A stretch of DNA of 64,000 nucleotides from assembly GCF_025567405.1 (NCBI RefSeq), contig NZ_JAOQKJ010000006.1:62001-126000 (forward strand), read 5' to 3'. Shown here piece after piece: positions 42,967 to 52,360 of this stretch. The stretch is from Suilimivivens aceti (GTDB taxonomy: Bacteria > Bacillota > Clostridia > Lachnospirales > Lachnospiraceae). The number at the start of each line of letters is the position of its first letter. The first letter of the stretch is position 1. The translations under genes and the position numbers were made by a program. Below the pieces are notes generated by a model, which did not search any database, was not told the origin of the DNA, and saw only the letters and a list, made by a program, of their open reading frames with translations.

Positions 42967-44215
42967 GCCTGAGGAAAGTTTACAGACAGGGAGTGCCCGG
43001 GGAAGGCTGCAGATCAATGTCACGTCTTCCCTTGGACTGATCCCGGTGAAGGATGCTGCCGTTACCATATCATATTCAGGAGAGCCAAATGCTCCGATAG
43101 AAAAGCTGAGTACGGATTCCTCCGGACAGACAGAACGGGTAGAGCTTGCAGCACCGCCGCTGGACTACAGTGTTGAACCCTCTGAGCAGAGACCATACAG
43201 TGAATATACAGTTCTTGTGGAGGCTCCCGGGTATGAGTCTGCCATGGTTTCAGGAACAGAGATCCTGCCTGACACCCTGGCACTGCAGCCGGTTTCTTTA
43301 AAGCCACTGGAAACAGCAGAAGGGGATATGGAAAGTGTGATTATTCCTGATCATACCCTCTATGGAGATTATCCGCCAAAGATTCCGGAGGCTGAGATCA
43401 AGCCGATAGAGGAAACGGGAGAGATTGTTTTAAGCAGGGTCGTGATTCCAGAATATATTGTGGTACATGATGGTGTGCCGGATGATGCCAGTGCACAGAA
43501 CTATTATGTGAAATACAGGGATTATATCAAAAACGTGGTTTCCTCCGAAGTGTATGCCACCTGGGAAGAAAATGCCATTTATGCCAATGCGCTGGCAATC
43601 ATGTCATTTACTTTAAACCGGGTCTATACGGAGTGGTACAGAGGAAAGGGTTATCCTTTTACCATTACTTCTTCTACGGCCTATGATCAGAACTGGATCT
43701 ATGGCAGAAATATTTATTCCAACATAGACAGGATCATAGACAGTATTTTTGCCAATTATCTGTCAAGACCGGGTGTGAGGCAGCCAATCTTTACTTCTTA
43801 CTGTGATGGAAGGAGAGTGACCTGCAATGGCTTAAGCCAGTGGGGATCACAGTATCTGGCAGGGGAAGGCTATACGCCTATTGAGATCCTTCGTTATTAT
43901 TATGGAAATGATATGTATATCAATACGGCAGAGAGTATTTCTGGCGTGCCGTCCTCCTATCCGGGCTATGCTCTGTCAATAGGCTCATCCGGTGAAAAGG
44001 TGCGTCAGCTTCAGAATCAGCTTAACAGGATCGCACAGAACTATCCTGCAATTCCGATAATTGCTGCAGATGGGGTCTATGGACCGGAAACAGCAAAGGC
44101 AGTTAGGGCATTTCAGAAAATTTTCAATCTGGAGCAGACTGGTGTGACAGATTATCCAACCTGGTACAGTATTTCAAATATCTATGTCGGAGTTACCAGA
44201 ATTGCAGAACCATAG
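42965..44215 (+). CDS. SpoIID-like protein with peptidoglycan-binding domain
   Basis: A 416-residue protein. It has two Ig/CarbopepD-like beta segments at the start (about 10-115), then a region like SpoIID/LytB (about 175-325: Y-I-K-N-V-V-S-S-E-V-Y-A-T-W, N-A-L-A-I-M-S-F-T-L-N-R, F-T-S-Y-C-D-G, L-S-Q-W-G-S-Q-Y-L-A-G-E-G-Y-T-P-I-E-I-L-R-Y-Y-Y-G). A PG_binding_1 domain closes it (about 340-405, G-S-S-G-E-K-V-R-Q-L-Q). No signal peptide is seen. A role in spore or wall peptidoglycan is likely but unproven. The start's ribosome site lies in the htpG terminator hairpin. Confidence 0.72.
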   Translation: MPEESLQTGSARGRLQINVTSSLGLIPVKDAAVTISYSGEPNAPIEKLSTDSSGQTERVELAAPPLDYSVEPSEQRPYSEYTVLVEAPGYESAMVSGTEILPDTLALQPVSLKPLETAEGDMESVIIPDHTLYGDYPPKIPEAEIKPIEETGEIVLSRVVIPEYIVVHDGVPDDASAQNYYVKYRDYIKNVVSSEVYATWEENAIYANALAIMSFTLNRVYTEWYRGKGYPFTITSSTAYDQNWIYGRNIYSNIDRIIDSIFANYLSRPGVRQPIFTSYCDGRRVTCNGLSQWGSQYLAGEGYTPIEILRYYYGNDMYINTAESISGVPSSYPGYALSIGSSGEKVRQLQNQLNRIAQNYPAIPIIAADGVYGPETAKAVRAFQKIFNLEQTGVTDYPTWYSISNIYVGVTRIAEP

Positions 44216-44228
44216 GAGTGTTTTGCCA

Positions 44229-44258
44229 TTGCAGAAGAGTGCTTTCTAATGGTATACT
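44229..44258 (+). promoter_or_regulatory. Promoter of the DUF5717 cluster
   Basis: TTGCAG (44229-44234), 18 bases, TATACT (44253-44258), about 110 bases before the GTG start. The leader between contains the hairpin arms GCCCTG...CAGGGC. Confidence 0.55.
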
Positions 44259-44369
44259 ATTAATTAATCATGGACATTTTTGCCTTTAGGCAGCAGCCCT
44301 GTGCCCGGATTTTTTTCAGGGCGGAAGGACTGTCTGTCTTCTGGCGGATAAGGAAAAGGAGCTACAAAG

Positions 44370-47300
44370 GTGCTGAGTGCAGTTGACAGGATATTGGCAG
44401 GTGAATTTAATAAAGAAAACCGTTTTCTGGATTTTTCCACGCCGAGAATTGAATTGTCGGTGCATAGCGGAGAGATCAGCGAAGGCTCCTTTACCATATA
44501 TGGACCAAAGAATCAGCTTACTGAGGGCAGGGTGTCATCCTCGAGACTCAGGATGAAATGCCTGACAGAGAATTTTACCGGTTATGAGGAAGAGATCAGT
44601 TACCAGTTTGATGCTGCAGATCTGGAAGAAGGCGAGTGCATCAGGGGAGAATTTTCCATTATCTCCAATCAGGGAGAGTATACGATCCCTTATGAAGTTA
44701 ATATTGTGCCAGTCTATATGGAATCCAGTCTTGGCACGATCCGGAATCTGTTTCATTTTACCAATCTGGCTAAAACTAATTTTGAGGAAGCTGTCAGGCT
44801 CTTTTATTCTGCACAGTTCAAAGCGATCTTTCAGGGAGTGGACAGACAGTATTACACCATATACAGAGGTCTTTGTGCAGGAGAAAGAAGAGAACAGAAT
44901 GTAGAGGAATTTCTGCTTGCAATCAAGAAGAAACAGAAGGTTCAGTTTCTTTTGGAAGAGCCTGAAATCCGTATCGATTCACCGAAAGAAAATACAGAAT
45001 ACAAAGTAGTGATCAATCGGAATGGCTGGGGCTGCAGCGACCTTTCCGTGACAGCAGAGGGGGATTTCCTGGTACTGGAAAAGGATTATATCAGAGAGGA
45101 AGACTTCCTTGGGAATTGTTACAGATTACCCTTTTACCTGGCTGAGGACAGGCTTCACGGAGGCAGAAATTATGGGATCATCCATCTGAAGAATGCCTAT
45201 ACAGATCTGGCAGTCACAGTACAGGTCTGTACATCGTCAGGAACAGGAAGGATACCGAACCTGCGGCTGCAGAAAAAACATGCCATCTTAAGTCTGATGC
45301 AGTATTATGAAGCCTTTCGTACCAAAAAGATCAGTGCAGCATCCTGGATGCAGGAAACAGAAAAGATCCTGGAGACACTGGTCAGTGCAGATGAGAAGGA
45401 TTATGCTTCCAGACTGATGCAGGTGCAGCTCATGGTAACCCAGGAGCGTTACAGTGAAGCAAACTGGCTTCTGTCCAAAACAGAGGAAGCCATGGCAGGG
45501 AGCTTTGATCCGGCACTTTATTGTTACGATCTGTATCTGACCACCCTGATCAACAGAGAAGAGTCCTACATAGACGAGGTGGCTCTGCAGGTGGAGAGGA
45601 TCTATGCGCAGAATCCGGATAACTGGCGGATCGCCTGGCTGCTTTTATATCTTTCAGAGGAATATGGCAAGAGCCCGTCTGCCAAATGGATGGTACTGGA
45701 GGATCAGTATAAATTGGGCTGTATCAGTCCGGTGCTTTACATAGAAGCATATAATCTGATGAATGCGTCACCTACGCTTCTGATGAAGCTGAGTGGCTTT
45801 GAACTGCAGGTACTGACCTATGCGCTGAAGAAAGGGCTGCTGAATCCGCAGATTGCTGAGCAGATCGTATTTCTGTCCTTTAAGGAAAAACAATATCAGG
45901 AACAGGTATATCAGCTTCTGAAGAAGTGCTGTGAGCTTGTACCTTCAGATGAACCACTGCGTGCGGTCTGCACACTTCTGATCAAGGGCTGTAAAATGGA
46001 TGAGGAAGCCTTTGAATGGTATGCAAAGGGGATTGAGAAGCAGCTTAGAATCACCAGACTGTATGAGTATTATATGATGTCGGTAAAGCTTTCTGACAGG
46101 ACGGTATTGCCAAAGATCGTACTGATGTATTTTGCCTTTGACAGCAGTCTTGACAATCTGCACAATGCGTTTCTGTATGCTTATGTACATAAAAACAAAG
46201 AAACCTATCCGGAGATTTATGAGAACTACAAGGAGCAGATAGAGCGCTTTGTGGTCTTTCAGATGATGAAAGGAAAGAATAACAAATGGCTTTCCTATCT
46301 GTACCGGAATATCGTGACAGAAAGCATGATTACAGAAGAAACGGCAGGGGGGCTGGCTGAGGCAGTCTTTATTCACAGACTTCAGATCAGAAGAGCGGAT
46401 ATCCATCGGGTTGTCATCGTATATGAGAAGCAGAAGGGCGAGGTGGCGTTTAAGGCAGGTGGCAGGGAAGTTTATCTGCCGGTTTATGGAAGTGACTGTC
46501 GTATCTTCCTGGAGGATAGCGGTGGCTGTCGATACTGCCGGGAAGAAGATTATGAACTGGAAAGAATGCTGATCCCGGACAAGCTTGCCAGAATGGCAGC
46601 AGTTTATATCACAGATGATGTGAACCTTGATATCTGGATGTGTGAAAGAGGACGCGTACTGGCTGTGATCAATGAAGAGAATGTGCAGCTCATGATGCGT
46701 GTATGCGGCTACAGGGTTCTGGAAGATAATATGCGGCGGGATATCCGTATGAATCTGATACGGTATTTCTATGAAAAAGATAAAATGCAGGAGCTTGACA
46801 GCTTCCTTTCTGAAATAACCTATGAAATGGCAGATAATTCCTGTTATGCAGAGATTCTCAGCTTCCTTATCATGCGTGGTATGTATGAAAAGGCTTATGA
46901 ATGGATCCGTAAGAGAGGTGGAGAAGGGATCGATGCCAAAAATCTGATGAGACTCTGCAGCAGACTGATCCAGATGGAACTGGCTGATCCGGATCCTGTG
47001 TTGACAGCTCTCGTCTATCTGGCATTCCAGAGTGGAAAATATGATGAAAATCTGCTGAAATATCTGAACAGTTACTATAATGGCTGTGTCAGAAACATGA
47101 GAGATGTTTACAAGGCAGCTACAGCTTTTGGTGTGGATGCCTATGCGATCAGTGAAAGGATACTGATCCAGCTTCTTTACACAGGAGCTTATATCAGTGA
47201 AAAGACGGAGATATTCCGGTATTATGTAGCAGGTGGAGCAGGGACGGATGTGGAGATGGCATTCCTTGCACAGAGCTGTTATGACTATTTTGTGGATGAT

Positions 47301-47918
47301 AAGATCACAGATGATTATCTGATGAAGGAGCTGCAGAAGATCATAGACAGGCGGGAGGAGGTGCCTCTTGTATGCAAGCTGGCTTATACCCGTTATTATG
47401 CCGAAAACAAGGAGCTTCTGGATAAGCATGTGATAGAGAATCTGATCCCTTACCTGCGGGAGCTGATCGCTGCAGATCTGCTGTTCCCATATTATAAGGA
47501 GTATGCGGATAAGATCTCTTTTATGAGGCAGTTTGCAGATAAGACCATGATCCGTTACAGGCTGGAAAATGGCGGCAGGGCAGTGATCCATTACCTTCTG
47601 GAGGGAAGCGATGGAGAATATGTCATGCAGGAAATGAAGGAAATGTTTGGCGGTATCTGCGTGAAACAGTTTATTCTGTTCTTTGGAGAGAAGCTGCAGT
47701 ATTACATTACAGAAACGGAAGAGGATAAGGAGCACCTGACAGAGAGTGGTACCTTAAGCCGTAGTGATACAGACAGGGAACAGAAGGAAAGCAAATACAG
47801 TCTGATCAATGATATTGCCATAGGCAGAGCCCTGAACGATGAAAATACCATGGGAGATCTGCTCCATGAATATTTTGAGAGGGAATTTATGGTAGAAAAG
47901 CTCTTCCATATTGTATAA
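44370..47918 (+). CDS. Giant DUF5717-family protein
   Basis: A 1182-residue soluble protein with no signal or membrane segment. The first 100 residues are beta-rich (I-E-L-S-V-H-S-G-E-I-S-E-G-S-F-T-I-Y-G), and a second beta module lies near 200-290. From about 300 on it is almost wholly helical, with TPR-like pairs (e.g. Y-S-E-A-N-W-L-L-S-K-T-E-E-A near 365 and similar runs to 900). A beta insertion near 690-760 separates two helical blocks. I know the family as DUF5717, found in Lachnospiraceae beside DUF5716. It starts with GTG after AAGGAG and leads a four-gene run with 12-18-base gaps. Probably a scaffold; no activity is assignable. Confidence 0.82.
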   Translation: MLSAVDRILAGEFNKENRFLDFSTPRIELSVHSGEISEGSFTIYGPKNQLTEGRVSSSRLRMKCLTENFTGYEEEISYQFDAADLEEGECIRGEFSIISNQGEYTIPYEVNIVPVYMESSLGTIRNLFHFTNLAKTNFEEAVRLFYSAQFKAIFQGVDRQYYTIYRGLCAGERREQNVEEFLLAIKKKQKVQFLLEEPEIRIDSPKENTEYKVVINRNGWGCSDLSVTAEGDFLVLEKDYIREEDFLGNCYRLPFYLAEDRLHGGRNYGIIHLKNAYTDLAVTVQVCTSSGTGRIPNLRLQKKHAILSLMQYYEAFRTKKISAASWMQETEKILETLVSADEKDYASRLMQVQLMVTQERYSEANWLLSKTEEAMAGSFDPALYCYDLYLTTLINREESYIDEVALQVERIYAQNPDNWRIAWLLLYLSEEYGKSPSAKWMVLEDQYKLGCISPVLYIEAYNLMNASPTLLMKLSGFELQVLTYALKKGLLNPQIAEQIVFLSFKEKQYQEQVYQLLKKCCELVPSDEPLRAVCTLLIKGCKMDEEAFEWYAKGIEKQLRITRLYEYYMMSVKLSDRTVLPKIVLMYFAFDSSLDNLHNAFLYAYVHKNKETYPEIYENYKEQIERFVVFQMMKGKNNKWLSYLYRNIVTESMITEETAGGLAEAVFIHRLQIRRADIHRVVIVYEKQKGEVAFKAGGREVYLPVYGSDCRIFLEDSGGCRYCREEDYELERMLIPDKLARMAAVYITDDVNLDIWMCERGRVLAVINEENVQLMMRVCGYRVLEDNMRRDIRMNLIRYFYEKDKMQELDSFLSEITYEMADNSCYAEILSFLIMRGMYEKAYEWIRKRGGEGIDAKNLMRLCSRLIQMELADPDPVLTALVYLAFQSGKYDENLLKYLNSYYNGCVRNMRDVYKAATAFGVDAYAISERILIQLLYTGAYISEKTEIFRYYVAGGAGTDVEMAFLAQSCYDYFVDDKITDDYLMKELQKIIDRREEVPLVCKLAYTRYYAENKELLDKHVIENLIPYLRELIAADLLFPYYKEYADKISFMRQFADKTMIRYRLENGGRAVIHYLLEGSDGEYVMQEMKEMFGGICVKQFILFFGEKLQYYITETEEDKEHLTESGTLSRSDTDREQKESKYSLINDIAIGRALNDENTMGDLLHEYFEREFMVEKLFHIV

Positions 47919-47930
47919 AGGAGAAAAGTC

Positions 47931-49256
47931 ATGTTCGCAGGGGTAAAGGAACAGACAGAAAAGAAAAACGGTAAAAAAATAGCAGTCGGATATGATCTTG
48001 GCAGTGTGGCTTCCCAGATCAGCTACTGCACACTGGAGGAACAGAGGGTGGAAACGGTATCCAGTGTGGCAGGCACAGAACAGTACAATATTCCTACTGT
48101 ACTCTGCAAACGGAGAGGGGTAAACCAGTGGTTTTATGGTAAGGAGGCACTGAAATACGAAAGAGAGGAAGATGGCATTCTGGTAGGGGATCTGGTGGAG
48201 CTTGCTAAAAGGGGAGAAGAGGTAGTCGTGGAAACAGAAAGCTACGATCCGGCAGCCCTGCTGACACTGTATGTCAAACGTAGTCTTTCCCTGCTCTCTC
48301 TTCATGTTTCTTTAAGCCAGATCGAAGTGATGATGTTTACGGTAGAGGAACTGACACCGGAGATGGTCGATGTTCTTTCCAAGGTAGTGGCAGGACTCTC
48401 CCTGCAGACGAAAAAAGTCCTGTTTCAGAGCAGGGCGGAAAGCTTCTATTATTATATGCTGTATCAGCCAAAGGAGCTGTGGCAGAACCAGGTCATGATC
48501 TTTGATTACAGCAGAGAGATGAAAAGCATCTGTCTTGAATGCAATCCTATGACAACACCACAGGTGGTGCTGATCAACAGCAATATATATCCGGATATGG
48601 AGAGGGTTACCTTTGTCAGGGGAGAGTCACCGGAGGCAGAGGAAGAACGGGAGCAGCAGGAGAAGGAACTGGATGAAAAATTTCTGCAGATAGTAGAAGC
48701 GGAGATGGAGGGCAGCATATTCTCTACGGTATATCTTCTGGGTGACGGATTCAAAGAAGGCTGGGCAAGGGAGTCCCTGCGGTATCTCTGCAGGAACAGA
48801 AGAGTATTTCAGGGAAATAACCTGTACAGTAAAGGCGCCTGCTATGGAGCCATTGAGAGGGTAAGCCCAAGTGGGGAAGGAAAAAAGTATGTATATCTCG
48901 GGGCAGATAAGCTGAAATCCAATGTAGGCATGAAGGTGGAGAGAAGAGGGGAGGATTCTTACTTTGCCATTCTGGATGCCGGACAGAACTGGTATGAGGC
49001 AGCCGCAGATTTTGAAGTGATCCTGAGGAAAGGAAACAGTCTTTTCTTTCATATCACACCACTGACAGGTGAAAATATCACAGATAAAAAGATCGAACTG
49101 GAAGGACTGCCGGAGAGACCACCTTGTACCACCAGACTGAAGATCCATGTGGAAATGGAATCTGTAAATCAGGTAACAGCAACCATAGAAGATATGGGAT
49201 TTGGAGAATTTTTTCCATCCAGCGGCAAGGGCTGGCGCAAGACTATTACCGTCTGA
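47931..49256 (+). CDS. DUF5716-family protein with degenerate Hsp70/actin-like fold
   Basis: A 441-residue protein. Its N-terminal strand V-G-Y-D-L-G-S-V-A-S-Q-I-S-Y resembles the phosphate-1 loop of Hsp70 (G-I-D-L-G-T-T). Then come V-M-I-F-D-Y-S-R-E-M (about 188, where Hsp70 has F-D-L-G-G-G-T), V-Y-L-L-G-D-G-F-K-E-G-W (about 267, like the adenosine V-G-G-S loop) and G-A-C-Y-G-A-I (about 302, like A-V-A-Y-G-A-A). The order and spacing fit the ASKHA fold, but the second phosphate loop lacks its glycines, so ATP hydrolysis may be lost. The C-terminal 110 residues are beta-rich. It sits second in the cluster. Confidence 0.75.
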   Translation: MFAGVKEQTEKKNGKKIAVGYDLGSVASQISYCTLEEQRVETVSSVAGTEQYNIPTVLCKRRGVNQWFYGKEALKYEREEDGILVGDLVELAKRGEEVVVETESYDPAALLTLYVKRSLSLLSLHVSLSQIEVMMFTVEELTPEMVDVLSKVVAGLSLQTKKVLFQSRAESFYYYMLYQPKELWQNQVMIFDYSREMKSICLECNPMTTPQVVLINSNIYPDMERVTFVRGESPEAEEEREQQEKELDEKFLQIVEAEMEGSIFSTVYLLGDGFKEGWARESLRYLCRNRRVFQGNNLYSKGACYGAIERVSPSGEGKKYVYLGADKLKSNVGMKVERRGEDSYFAILDAGQNWYEAAADFEVILRKGNSLFFHITPLTGENITDKKIELEGLPERPPCTTRLKIHVEMESVNQVTATIEDMGFGEFFPSSGKGWRKTITV

Positions 49257-49274
49257 GGGAAAGGGAGCAGGTTC

Positions 49275-50108
49275 ATGGAGAACGTATTATTATGCACAGG
49301 TAAATATGCAGAAAAACCATATTATTTTGAACATGCAGGTATGAATGTATACTGTGTGGAGGAGCTTTGCTATCTGCTGGCCAGCAACCCTTTTATGATA
49401 GATGCGGGGATCATGGATAAGCAGCTGGTACAGTGGCTGTATGAAGAATGTGAGCTGAAGGAGCTTTCCCATCAGCTGCTGCAGCTTTTCCAGCGCGGGT
49501 GCCAGCCGGGTGTATTCGTGGATACGATCCTGGATTATACTGGTTACTGCAGCAGGGAAGATAAGGAACGGATCGATGAGGTATTAAAGGGAAGCGCAGG
49601 ACTTGATCAGTATGAGAAGCAGAAACGCCAGGGAGATTATCTGATGAAAAATGGAAGGTACCAGCTGGCAGTGCATGAATATGAAAAGCTGCTTTCCATT
49701 CTGCCGGAGGCTGAAAAGGAGCTGATCCCATCGGTGTATCATAATCTTGGCGTGGCCTGCTGCAGACTGTTCCGGTTTGAAAGTGGAGCCTCTTATCTGA
49801 AGAAGGCATATGAGCTTTCTTTGAGGGAGGAGTCCGGGATCCAGTATCTGGAAGCACTGCGTGAGCAACTGACAGAGGCAGATTATGTTTCCTTTATTGC
49901 AGACCATAGAGAATATTATGAATTGTCCATGAAGGTGGAAAAGCTCTATGAGATGGCAAGAGGACAGTTTGAGGCAACAAGGGAAAACCGTATGCTGTCA
50001 GCACTGAAGATCTACAGGGATGAGGGAAACACAGGCTCCTATTATGAAGAGATCGACAAGATCATAGCAAGGCTTAAGGATGATTACCGGGCAAGCGTGG
50101 CACAGTAG
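49275..50108 (+). CDS. TPR-containing protein, third gene of the DUF5717 cluster
   Basis: A 277-residue soluble helical protein. The opening N-V-L-L-C-T-G-K-Y-A-E-K-P-Y-Y-F is a short beta part, followed by helices. TPR-like units occur near 122-195 (G-R-Y-Q-L-A-V-H-E-Y-E-K-L-L, H-N-L-G-V-A-C-C-R-L-F-R-F-E-S-G-A-S-Y-L-K-K-A-Y-E-L). I do not recognise a named family. It starts 18 bases after the DUF5716 gene and ends 13 bases before the coiled-coil gene. Confidence 0.75.
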   Translation: MENVLLCTGKYAEKPYYFEHAGMNVYCVEELCYLLASNPFMIDAGIMDKQLVQWLYEECELKELSHQLLQLFQRGCQPGVFVDTILDYTGYCSREDKERIDEVLKGSAGLDQYEKQKRQGDYLMKNGRYQLAVHEYEKLLSILPEAEKELIPSVYHNLGVACCRLFRFESGASYLKKAYELSLREESGIQYLEALREQLTEADYVSFIADHREYYELSMKVEKLYEMARGQFEATRENRMLSALKIYRDEGNTGSYYEEIDKIIARLKDDYRASVAQ

Positions 50109-50121
50109 ACAAGGAGAGTAT

Positions 50122-51306
50122 ATGAGCTTTTTTGATAAGATATTTCCCTGGAGAAAGAACCAGGAAGACCCCATGTATGAGATCGATGACTGGAATGAGA
50201 TCGTCTACGACCGGGATGATCTTCAGATCAACGATAAGCAGCAGAGAGAGGATTATATCAAAGGGTGTCTCGAACAGATCGCAGAGGCATCTACAGAGCT
50301 GGAAAACCTGAAGCACGAGTATAACATGGTCACCTCCTATCTGAAGGACATGGAGGAGATCGAATCACTGCCGGAGGAAGAGATGCTTCTTCTGCAGAGC
50401 TATGCCCGAAGGATCGAGGAGCTTTCCGATAAGCAGTCAGACTATGCCAGAAGAGAACGGAAGCTGGATGAGGCAAAATACCGTCAGATGGAGCGGATGG
50501 AGGACGAAGTCCAGGAGGGCTGTGAGAAGCTTCTGAAAGCAGAAGAATATCAGGAACTGATCAAAAGGGATCTGAAAAGACTGGATGGAGAAAAGCAGGC
50601 CTACCAGTACAGAAAGGCAGAGCTGCAGCACATTCTGGAGGATTCCAGAAGCATGGCCATTATCTGTACCATAGCTGTGATCATCTGTATTTTGGTACTG
50701 CTGATCCTGCAGTATGGCTTTTCCATGAATACAGGGATCGGCTATGTGGCAGCGGCAGCACTCGGGGCGGCAGCGATCACAGCAGTTTTTCTCAAGTACA
50801 ACAATGCTTCCGAGGAACTTTCCAGAGTGGAAAACGGGATCGGAAGGATCATAAGACTTCAGAATACAGTAAAGATCCGGTACGTGAACAATACGCACCT
50901 GCTGGATTATCTTTATATGAAATATCAGGTCAGCAGTGCCAGGGAGCTGCAGAAGGATTATCAGGATTATCAGCAGGAAAGAGAAGAGAGGGAGCGCTAT
51001 TACAGTGCAGAGAAGGATCTGGATGAATGTCAGAAGGATCTGATCCATGAGCTGAGAAGATTTCAGATACAGGATCCCATGATCTGGATCCATCAGACCA
51101 GAGGACTTCTTGACAAAAAGGAAATGGTGGAGATCCGCCACAGCCTGATCATCAGACGGCAGTCCCTGCGCCGGAGAATGGATTATAATAAAGAAGTGGT
51201 TGCCGGAAAGGCACAGGATGAGATCAAGGATCTGGCAAAGAAATACCCAAGATATGCAAGGGAGATCATGGATACCGTGGATGAATACGAAAAGGATTTT
51301 TCTTGA
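50122..51306 (+). CDS. Coiled-coil membrane protein, fourth gene of the DUF5717 cluster
   Basis: A 394-residue protein. An N-terminal F-F-D-K-I-F-P-W-R motif is followed by a long coiled coil (about 40-165), two close membrane helices (about 175-195 and 202-220), and a second coiled coil (about 222-310) with a helical tail. Both coils would face the same side, probably the cytosol, making a hairpin-anchored rod. Start: ATG 50122 after AAGGAGAG, chosen over an in-frame ATG at 50080 that overlaps the TPR gene. It could tether the other three proteins to the membrane; this is inference. Confidence 0.78.
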   Translation: MSFFDKIFPWRKNQEDPMYEIDDWNEIVYDRDDLQINDKQQREDYIKGCLEQIAEASTELENLKHEYNMVTSYLKDMEEIESLPEEEMLLLQSYARRIEELSDKQSDYARRERKLDEAKYRQMERMEDEVQEGCEKLLKAEEYQELIKRDLKRLDGEKQAYQYRKAELQHILEDSRSMAIICTIAVIICILVLLILQYGFSMNTGIGYVAAAALGAAAITAVFLKYNNASEELSRVENGIGRIIRLQNTVKIRYVNNTHLLDYLYMKYQVSSARELQKDYQDYQQEREERERYYSAEKDLDECQKDLIHELRRFQIQDPMIWIHQTRGLLDKKEMVEIRHSLIIRRQSLRRRMDYNKEVVAGKAQDEIKDLAKKYPRYAREIMDTVDEYEKDFS

Positions 51307-51331
51307 CGAATCTACTCCTGCATGATAGAGT
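51303..51331 (+). promoter_or_regulatory. Promoter of the amino-acid ABC transporter operon
   Basis: TTGACG (51303-51308), 17 bases, TAGAGT (51326-51331). The leader to the ATG is about 60 bases and A+T-rich. Confidence 0.65.
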
Positions 51332-51396
51332 GATTATCGAACAAATACTTTAGTCTAATAAACTAATAAATCACTAAACTGGAAGAGGAGAACATT

Positions 51397-52278
51397 ATGA
51401 AAAAATTATTGGCAATGGCAGTAACAGCCGCATTTACGGTAAGCATGCTGGTCGGATGCGGACAGAGCGCAGAAACAACAGATGCGTCAGTACAGGAAAC
51501 AACACAGGAAACAGAAACAGAAGCTGCTGACGAAGAGACAGCCGGTACAGCTGATGCGGCATCGGAGGATACTGCAGAGAGAACAACCTTTACTGTTGGA
51601 TTTGATGCAGAATTTCCACCCTACGGCTATATGGATGAAAGTGGAGAGTACACCGGATTTGATCTGGAGCTGGCACAGGAGGTATGTGACAGGAACGGCT
51701 GGGAGCTTGTAAAGCAGCCTATTGACTGGGATTCCAAGGATATGGAATTATCCTCAGGAGCTATTGACTGTATCTGGAATGGCTTTACCATGAACGGACG
51801 TGAAGATGCTTATACATTCAGTGTTCCCTATGTAGATAACAGTCAGGTATTTGTAGTAGCCGCTGATTCCGGTATTACAGTCTTTGATGATCTTGCAGGC
51901 AAGAATGTGGGTGTGCAGAAGGATTCCTCCGCACTGGCAGCTCTCGAGGGTGATGCAGCTGATCTTGCGGCAACCTTTGGTAATCTGACACAGTATTCTG
52001 ATTATAATACAGCATTCATGGATCTGGAGCAGGGTGCAATTGATGCACTTGCAATCGATGTGGGCGTTGCTGATTATCAGATCGCATCCAGGGGAGAGGG
52101 CTTTGTCAAGCTTTCCGAGAATCTGGCAAGCGAACAGTATGGAATAGGCTTTAAGCTTGGCAATGTGGAACTGAAGGATCAGGTAGAAAAGACACTGCTT
52201 GAAATGGCAGATGACGGTACCTTTGGAAAGATTGCAGAAAAGTATGGCTTATCAGACAGCGTATGTCTTGGTAAATAA
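51397..52278 (+). CDS. Amino-acid ABC transporter substrate-binding lipoprotein
   Basis: A family-3 (polar amino acid) periplasmic-type binding protein; 293 residues. The lipoprotein signal ends M-L-V-G-C (Cys about 21), then comes a Glu/Thr/Ala-rich linker of about 40 residues. The core has F-T-V-G-F-D-A-E-F-P-P-Y-G-Y (about 63-77), S-G-A-I-D-C-I-W-N-G-F, A-G-K-N-V-G-V-Q-K-D-S-S and D-A-L-A-I-D. The ligand is likely a polar amino acid or cystine. Permease and ATPase genes follow in the same run. Confidence 0.93.
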   Translation: MKKLLAMAVTAAFTVSMLVGCGQSAETTDASVQETTQETETEAADEETAGTADAASEDTAERTTFTVGFDAEFPPYGYMDESGEYTGFDLELAQEVCDRNGWELVKQPIDWDSKDMELSSGAIDCIWNGFTMNGREDAYTFSVPYVDNSQVFVVAADSGITVFDDLAGKNVGVQKDSSALAALEGDAADLAATFGNLTQYSDYNTAFMDLEQGAIDALAIDVGVADYQIASRGEGFVKLSENLASEQYGIGFKLGNVELKDQVEKTLLEMADDGTFGKIAEKYGLSDSVCLGK

Positions 52279-52300
52279 AAAAAGTTGCACTGGATAAGAC

Positions 52301-52327
52301 GGGAGAGATGACAGTATCATCTCTCCC
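52301..52327 (+). other. Stable intercistronic hairpin without T tract
   Basis: GGGAGAGATGA, loop CAGTA, TCATCTCTCCC: an 11-bp perfect stem between binding-protein and permease genes, not followed by Ts. Such hairpins often protect the upstream message and raise binding-protein output over the permease. Confidence 0.8.
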
Positions 52328-52360
52328 ACTGTCAGAAACAGGCAGAATGTGAGGGTATAC

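Noticed and set aside
45945..47735. 596-codon - strand ORF opposite the DUF5717 gene
   Set aside because: It is an antisense shadow of a gene with consistent + strand coding signals; no ribosome site or domain.
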